A stretch of DNA of 64,000 nt from Lineus longissimus (lineage: Eukaryota > Nemertea > Pilidiophora > Heteronemertea > Lineidae). Made by a program: the position numbers and the translations under genes. The notes beneath the pieces are model-generated. The model saw only the letters and a program-made list of their open reading frames with translations. It was not told the origin of the DNA and did not search any database. The DNA lies in assembly GCF_910592395.1 (NCBI RefSeq), contig NC_088318.1:10912349-10976348 (forward strand). Direction: 5' to 3'. Below, in pieces: positions 22,201 through 31,200 of the stretch; positions within the stretch are counted from its first letter, which is position 1, and each line of letters begins with the position of its first letter.

Positions 22201-25200
22201 TCAGGGAGGGATCATCATAGGTGGCTTTGGTGAGGTGTGGGACCGAGCCCTGGAGGGTGGGCGAATCAAGTTCATAGAGTGAGTAATCTTGAGTTGAACT
22301 CGAAGTGGTGGTGTTAAAAGGGGGGTACGGGCCTACTTGCTGTTGTCATCCAGGGAGAGATCATGATAGCTGGCTTTGGCGAGGTGTGGGACCGAGCTCT
22401 GGAGGGTGGGCGAATCAAGTTCATAGAGTGAGTAATCTCGAGTTGTACTCGAAGCGGTGGTGTTGCATGGGGGGTACGGGCCTACTTGCTGTTGTCATCC
22501 AGGGAGTGATCATGATAGGTGGCTTTGGTGAGGTGTGGGACCGAGCCCTGGAGGGTGGGCGAATCAAATTCATAGAGTGAGTAATCTTCAGTTGTACTCG
22601 GAGTGGTGGTGTTGCATGGGGGGACGGGCCTGCTTGTTGTTGTCATCCAGGGAGTGATCATCATAGGTGGTTTTGTTGGTGTACGGGGCCAATTCCTTGG
22701 AAGTACTGTGTCCTGATAGCCACCTCAAATATTTTTTGGGCAGGACGAATGTGCATCCTCTAAAGCTTTTTGGTAAAATTAGAAACTCCTAAAGGTTTTG
22801 AGATTCTGATAGACCTTTTTAGGGTTTTTCATTATGCTGAAAACCTTCTACTGGATGCATATTTGTGTTGAAAACAGCCCAAATGTCTTTATTTTTGAGA
22901 GTCTAAGTTCTTCACCAATGCCCTTCATCGTTTCTTCGCCATATTCACCCCTAAAACATGTCAAATCTAGCATTTTACTGTTGCTCTCATGATATGGATG
23001 TTCATGTACCAGTATCCAGTTTATAAATCTCTTTTGATGACGTTTGTAATCCCATTTGACATTTTCTAATCTCTTCCATGTACGGCCGCCAAGTATTGAT
23101 TTATTGAAAGTGTTTGAGTATGAAGTCAGTTTATATTCAGGTCGTCACTTGTGATCACTCCGGCATGTCCCATTCATCACGACATCGTCAGCCGCTACAG
23201 CTTGGAAAAATTAGTTTGTTTTTTTTTACAAATCCTATAATCTTGTTGAACATGACAGTTTGAGTTAGTGAGGTGTCATGATAATAAAGGTCAGATTTGA
23301 TGGAAATGACTTACCACACTCCCAAACCAGTGTCCTTCCTGGGTGTGTCATCCTATTTACAAGGGTTTCCCCTCAGGAAGCCAGTTGGCCCCTGGGGGAG
23401 CCTGTCAGTTTTATGGTGCCGAATTCTTAATCGAAAACAACATTACTGCTGTCAACATGATAGAAATTGCTCAAGTTGTTAACCATAAATGTATTGTTTT
23501 CATAAAGATTTCATATTTCACATGATTGTAATTGGTGTTGCATCCTTGTTGTACAGGTTTTTCTGTTGTGTATAAATCAAATTGTTGTTTGTACTTTAAT
23601 AACTTATAATTGAAGTTATTTTTGGTCAAGATAGAATAAACAAATCTGTAATTTATTTCTCAAAACTCTTATACTTTACACCCAGAATATTAACCAGATT
23701 TAAGGCATCTTCTGCCTAATTTGGTGTGGTGAGTTGCCACCAATGTGTTGCCGAGATGTTTCCGAAAATGTTCCCGAAAATGCTGTCAGTGTGTACAGAG
23801 CTTAAATGTTGTCAGCTTTTTGTAGATATTGATTTAAAAGTTGGTAACCAATTCCAAATCAATCATGACAACATCATTGCTATTACATGGAAGCATGATT
23901 GATGTAAATCAGAGATGTGTGCTCAGACGTAGTATACAGGCCTTGATATTGGATTTGGCTCTGTACCGGCCGTGATTAGATGGAAGCATGATTGATGTAA
24001 CTCAGAGATGTCTTTAGACGTGAATATTCGATTTGGCTTTGATGTCACCGGAGAATGCCTCCTCTTAAAGTCTAAACTCAAGGCTGTGAAATATGCTGAA
24101 TAATCCTATTGATCCATGGCTTTCCAACTTCTCTGTAGGGCGGGTTGTCTCTGATGTCGAGATAATGCTGTGAAAAACGTGCGATGACCCAGAACACACT
24201 TTTGGGGATTGATTGCATGCATGCATTACTTTGTCCTAATAAGAAAAAATTTGACGCTGAAATAAACTTGTTTCTACTTATTGCAATATGCCCTGTGTCC
24301 GTTGGTTAAAATGTGATTGGGGAGTCAAAAACCAAGAAAAAATATTTGAGAAAAAAACTCAGCCCTTGGGGGAGCCTGTCGGTTTTCTGGTGTCCCCTGC
24401 ACTCTCAGCATGTCGCCCCAACAACCTCCTTAGTAGGAAAGCCCTGTGCAGATCATATCAGGAGAGATCCTTTCCATTTTTAGCTTCAACCCGAGTCCAT
24501 ACGAGCGCCATACTCTGTGGACCTTGGTGTTTGGTGGCACGTTCACAGTCCTGTCAATATATGGCTCCAACCAAGCCATGATCCAACGATACCTTAGTAT
24601 GCGCAAGCTAGAAGATGCTCAAAAGTAAGTGGCTTTGAAATATGTGATTCGCTATGGAGAAACAAACCTCCATGCGGCCCTTGCTAGGTCTACTCTTTGC
24701 TTGCACCTGTGAAAACGATCAAGGTATCATTAGAAAGCTTAGGTTAATGCTGTCAGTCTCCCAAAATACCTTTCTCGCCTAATTTGCATTTCATGAGGGT
24801 AATTTGCATGAAAAATATCACCCTTCGTGCACTGAATTGTTTCTACTATGCTTTCCTCATCACTAGAAGTGCCCCGAGTTACATGTATGATTTGTGACAG
24901 TATAAAGGATTAGACTTCAGGGTGGCCCAGAATTATTTTCCCTCACACAATGGATACACAATAGAACTCTATTGTGCAAGGGAAAATAATTCTGGGCCAC
25001 CCTGTAGATAGTTATCTCTGATCGTCTTCGAGAAAATTTCGAAAAATTAAGTCTTCTGCCAAATAAACTTGCGAAAGTTTTTCAACTTTTGACTTGATGA
25101 ACATATCTCAGTTTACAGAAATTGCAGAAAATAAACTGTGGCACAGTATAACCTAGATTGTTTAAGTATGATAGCAATCATATACTGTGTGAATTCCAGA

Positions 25201-28200
25201 AGTACTGAAGATATAGGATGCACACTGGTAGAGTAGTAATATCTGTAACTGGGGTTAATTCACCTTAATTGGAACATGTTTATAGGTCCTCGTGCAAGCG
25301 TCAATCACTTCAACATACTGTGAGATGTGAGAGACCCCTATCTGCAACTTCATGTAACACTATCTTGCCTGCCTAGCTGCTGCATATATTCATATTGTCC
25401 CTTGAAGATCACCTGTAAACACCAAAATAAAAGTCCCGTGAACCTTTCCCGCATGCTGTCCAGAGGGAAATGTACCCATACAGTCGATTTCATAAATGTT
25501 TTGTCTGCATCTTTGAGGCATGAATCTGTTGTTACTGATATTGGTAATTGTTTTATTTTCAGAGCGGTGTACATTGCCATGATTGCGACATTCCTCTTTT
25601 TGGTCCTGTTGTGTTTGACGGGAGTCGTCATGTACGCGTATTATCACGGTTGTGATCCGATTAAACAGGGTTTGGTGACGCGAGGTGACCAGCTTCTTCC
25701 ATTAATGGTGCTAGAAGTGCTCGGAGTTTACCCCGGGTTGGCTGGATTGGTGATGTCATGTGTCTTCAGTGCTGCATTAAGGTAAGTGTCTAATGGAACT
25801 TTATCATCATGAACACATATTTTTCACGATTGTGATCAAATTAAACAGGTTTTTGTGATGCGAGGGGACCAGCTCCTTCCATTAATGGTGCTTGAAGTGC
25901 TGGGAGTCGACCCGGGGTGGTACGGTCGGTGATGATACAAAAAGTATGTATCTTCGAATGCCTAACTATGCAACTGTCAGTGTAAACCCTGTATCCCCAC
26001 TAGTCAGGCGATCCACATGTAGTTGAGAGTTCTCAGGCCAGGATGTGACACGATAGTGTACAGTTGTACATGTAGGACTTAAAAAGAAAGTTCTCTGGAG
26101 TACACCACATTTTTCACACTCACACTAACTGTACACTAAATTAATGGTGAAACCTGACTGCTGGGGGGGGGGTACAGGGTCTACATTGACTTTTGCATTA
26201 GCTGCAAGCGCCTTTGACTTTGGTTGTGACAAATTCTCCCCCGTCTCTTGCAGCACTGTGTCTTCGGGGGTGAACTCACTGGCCACTGTCTTTCTCGAAG
26301 ATCTCATCAAGCCAATATACTACAGGGTAAAAGAACTCAACATGGAGGAGGGAATGGCAACAGTTATATCAAAGATTCTAGGTAGGATTCTAGCGCATTT
26401 AGATCATAGACAGATCACCCAGGCCTACCCTGGGTACTGTGATTATTATCTTTCGACAGATTGCTACTGCAGGGTGATATAGAGCGAAATCCTATGATGC
26501 CATTGTTTTTGATACCTTCTTTATATTCAATGAGTAAAATCCTGTGCCCATGTAATTTCCATATATGTGTAATGCATGTAAACACTGAGACCTATACTGT
26601 TCAGATGTATTTAATGACCCTGGGACCGTGGTTCAGGGCTTGGAGGTATGTCTGTTGACTGGTAAGCTCATCTCCAGAGAGGTGAGCTTATCTTATGACG
26701 CAGCGTCCGTTGTCGTCGTCCGTTAGCAGAGGCAGGTTTACTGAAGCTATTGACTTAACATTTCTTGGTACATATATAGCCCTATGTTATGAAACGTTGC
26801 AGACTAAATTTCGGTCCGGTTCGATTCCTGGTATGGTCACCAAAATCGAAACTAAGGGCTTGATCATTGGTGAATTTTTATCATACACAGTAGAACTTCT
26901 CTATCAAGGACACCTTCGGGACTGGCAAAAGCTGTCCTTAATAGAGAGGTGTCCTGATTAGAGAGGTCATATTGAATAGAAACTACCAATTTTGGACCAA
27001 AACTAGTGTCCTTAATAGAGAGGTTGTCCTTAATAGAGAGGTGTCCGCTAAGGGAGGTTTCACTGTATATATTGAACTGTCTGTGAGGGAGGTGAGCACA
27101 ATGGCCTTGACCATTTCTTTTTTTAATAAGACCACAAGGAGGTGCCTGTGTTTAATCTAAAAAGTGCTGAGATTTTTAAAGGTGATCAGCTTCTCTTTAA
27201 ATCCATCAGTGACTGGTTGGTGTTGAGAAAATTGAGAAAATTTGAAAGTGTACGCTTCTTCCGAAACTAACCAATCATGTGTCATTTGTGTGTCAGAGTA
27301 AAATGTTTGATTGTTTTTTTCCAGCTGTTGTCCTTGGGTTCACCACGCTGGGTCTCGCTTTCCTCGCAAAGTTGATGCCTTCCACTCTTGTACAGATCTC
27401 ACTGAGTATATTCGGCATGGCTGGCGGGCCGATACTCGCTGTCTTCACGGTGGGCATGTTTCTTCCTTTCGTTAATTCTTGGGTAAGTGTCAACGTGTGA
27501 TGGTGCAGTGGCAGGGATTCCATGAAATAATAAAGTCAAGTTTTACTTTAGACTAGAGATATGGCGAAAAGTAGTCTGACAATTTTGAAAAATGTTTTTT
27601 AAGTTTAGTGTTTTGAAAAAAGTTCTGGCCAATTTTAAAATGATCTCAAGGTGAATGATCTTGAGTGGTGATAAGTTGTTCACTTGATTAAAGGGATTCT
27701 ATAGGCAGCAGCTAGGTAGGCAAGATAAAGTTACACAAAGTCGCCAATATGGGTCTCTCCCATCTCACAGTTAGTCGAAATTATTCATGCTCGTACGCGG
27801 AATCTATTCAGTGCTGAACCAAAATGACCCATTGTCCTAATTGTGCATATTAGTCACCTGAAGATGGCCAATTCAACCCCACTGCTCCTGCCTGGCATGC
27901 CCCTTTAAGATGTTGTATGTGGGTTCAATCCCAGACGGATAACTGCTGTTTTTCTGCTGGTTGAGGTGGAAGCAAGTAAAGGATCCCATCCAAATGGATG
28001 GCATGTTGGATAGTGAGGGGTCTTGTGATGGATACTCTGTCCTCTGGCCAAAGCCAAGTAGGAACCACCAGGCCTAGGACTTGGTTGGTTTGTAACCATA
28101 GTGGCATGCAAAAAGGTTCATTCCTAATGCTCATTTCCTTTTTGAGGAGAAATACTCCCTGAAGAATATTTCGTCCGGGTGCAGAGTGAATTCTAAAGAA

Positions 28201-31200
28201 GAAAACTGTCGCATAAGCTTACCAGGGTGTCTTTTATTATGTTCCAGGGTGCCGGGGTCGGTTTCTTCCTAAGCATTGTCACATCATTCTGGTTGGGCAT
28301 CGGAGCTGTCGTAGTCAAGCATCCCCTGCCGGTTCTTCCAGTATCAACCAATTCATGTGCCATTGTCAACACCTCGTTTACTGAGAATGGGTTCGAAAAC
28401 ATGACAACTATTTTGACAACCATGTCCACAGAAAGTCCGACAATCTCTGTCCTGCCAACAACGACCTCCACAGGGTATGTATAAATTACCTCGGATTCAA
28501 GAGTACGAGATGCTCGGAACTTCAGTGCCGGTGTTTCACCCCCAAACACCCCCTTTTCAGACCCCCAGAAAAAAAAAGTATAAGAGATGGCTGCATAAGG
28601 TCTTTTGCAGTAACTTCTCCAAGACGAGGTCTTCTTGAATCAATAGAGTAATGTTAGCTACGCTCCTTTACTATATTTTATTTTTTGGTTGAAAAATGAC
28701 CAAAAATGACTAAAATGACCCCCTTTTCCAACACCCCCTGACCCCCCTAAAAATTCCCGGTGTCGGAACAGCTTTAGTTGGTTATGCAGTGGTTTGGTCT
28801 TCAGTTCCTTCCCTGCCCTGAAGATGGCGATGGCGTAGTTCCCTCATGAAGTCCGTGAGACTCCGATAACCAGCTCAAAGAGAGGGGATTTGGACCACGT
28901 AGGTCTACGTGGTTCGGCGCTGAAGGTGTTAATGAAATAAAGAAGGATTTTCTGTGTGTCAAAGTTATTAATTCTTTCACTTCAGGTATAGTGATATCTA
29001 CAAAATCTCCTATTTATACTACAGTCCTATCTGTATCATTGTGATGTTTTTGGTGGCTCCTCTTGTTAGTTGGATGACAGGTAAGATGGAATTACTTTCA
29101 TTTGTCCAGAATCTTTTTTTGGTAATATAGGATTGACCCAGAATTGTCGAAGGTCTTACATAGAAAGGTGCCAAGTTCCTCTTTTTCCCAAAGTTGAGTT
29201 ATGCTCTCAGAAGTGAAAAGTGTTTATTTTTCATGTGGCAAAATTTCACTATGATTCGCTATGATGGCCACTAGGGGGCCAAAACGGAAAAGGTAAAAAA
29301 GTGCAATATCTCATTTTATTATCAGTGACTAGTTTTCAATAATATCTTAACGGTAGGTACTCCTAAAAAGGTAAAGGTAAAAAGGTAAAGGTAAGAAGGT
29401 AGGTACTCCCAAGGAAGGATGCATCACATGTCATACCGACTTTGATTTGACGTATGTGCTATACAGTCATGTACATGTTTCTTAACCAGGATGAATTCCT
29501 AACCACCAAATATCTATACGGTGAGCACAATGGCCTACGGTATGAGCCTAGTGCTCTAACGGCCATGCCACTGGTCCACTGGTCTCCCTATAGGGTAAAT
29601 GCTATGATGTGGTCAGCACTCGGGTTTATGAAGGTATGATGTGATTGAATGCCATTCTAATCATGGATGATATGATCAGCCCCCGCTTCATCGAACAATG
29701 ATGAAATCAATTTCTCTCTGAATATGTGACTTGTTCACTAAAGTTTGTTTTCTTTTTCAGGTTTCAATAGAAGAAAAAAGGTCGATAGGAGGTTAATCTA
29801 CCCCCTCTGTGATCGCATTTGCTGTTGTTTGCCGGAAAGGGTGCGACGATTTCTCCGTTGTGAAACTCAAACTTTTGTAATTGCTGAATCGGTATGTAAA
29901 GTGACTTTAAGATCTACATGAAACTTCCAGAGCATACCTGCCAACCATTTCCACATGTCTCTTCTAATTTTGTTGAAAAATTCGTCAAAGTTGGTATAAG
30001 TGTAAAATATTGTATATATAAGCTATGTAAACTGTACTAACTGATAATACTATTCAGATTTTAGATAATTACTTCTGAATACCGAAAGTTCTTTGAAAAG
30101 CACTACTTTTAATGACATTTGGTTAATTTGACAAATTGATCGATTTTTGGCTTGGCAGTTATGCTAAAGCATCCTTGTTGGAAGGACTTGGAATTAGAGT
30201 GGGGGGAGGGGGTTCTTCACAGTCCCATGCCAAGACTCTATCGAGGAGTTCCAAAAAGCTGTCTCAAAACCTCTAAGCCTCGTGTGACAAAAGAGTGGCA
30301 GAAAATAAAGTCCAAGTTTAGGGCTTATAGTCTGATTTCAACTACGATATAGGTTATCATCCGACTGTCAGTTTAACCCCAGTCTGTCCAGAAACCTTTC
30401 AGTAGACCTTAGATGAGCTGCTCAATCAGCGCTATAATCTGTGCCTTCTGACCGGTACCCATTTGTTTACCTGGGTGTGGAGAGGCAAGTAAAACGAAGA
30501 GACCTGCCTGAAGTCTCACGCCAACCGTGAGGATCAAACTCGGGATCTCTTGAGCGCTAGTCTAGACCACAGCGTCTCCTTCATACCAAACATGAGATTA
30601 TTTGATGGTCTGTTGGTTGAACATCATTGCAAAGGATTTTTATGGGCAATGTCCTATATGTGATCCGTCACAGCAAAACCAGGCGCATGTTGCTCTGAGC
30701 TTGGCAGGTTGAGACGGACTGTTTGTTCATTTCTCTATTGTCTGCCTTTTGTGAAATATGAGCACATCAATTTCTTTCATTAACTCCTGGTGTCATTTAG
30801 GCTCATCTTCTGTGCGACATGCGCCTGGTTTTGCTGTGGCAGGTCACATATGTGGTTGTCTTGCACCCTGTAAACCCACTTGACCTACAGTCTTGTTGGT
30901 TTCCCAACCAAGACAACCACTCCTGCGATGTTCTCTTGTCTCTTCTAAATCATCTGTGCCGCGCTTGAATTCCTTTGATAATTATGAAATGAATTCCATT
31001 CCTGTCAAAAAATACTCTTCTCTCGGAGTCAAATGGTGGTTGTGGGTGCCCAACTGACATTTAGGGGAAATTTCTTACTGGAATGCAATGTCTGATACAA
31101 ATGATTTTTTGTTTAGACATATGACCCAGTTGAAAAGCCCATAGAACTGGGGTCCAACGGACAGGTAAGACTTATGTGCTAACTCTCCAACTGTCCCCAC

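Noticed and set aside
25582-25647. Minus-strand ORFs opposite SLC5 exon 7
   Set aside because: Shadow frames of a clear plus-strand exon.
30410-30590. A tRNA gene
   Set aside because: A- and B-box-like words are present but no cloverleaf closes; body and repeat copies show a SINE.
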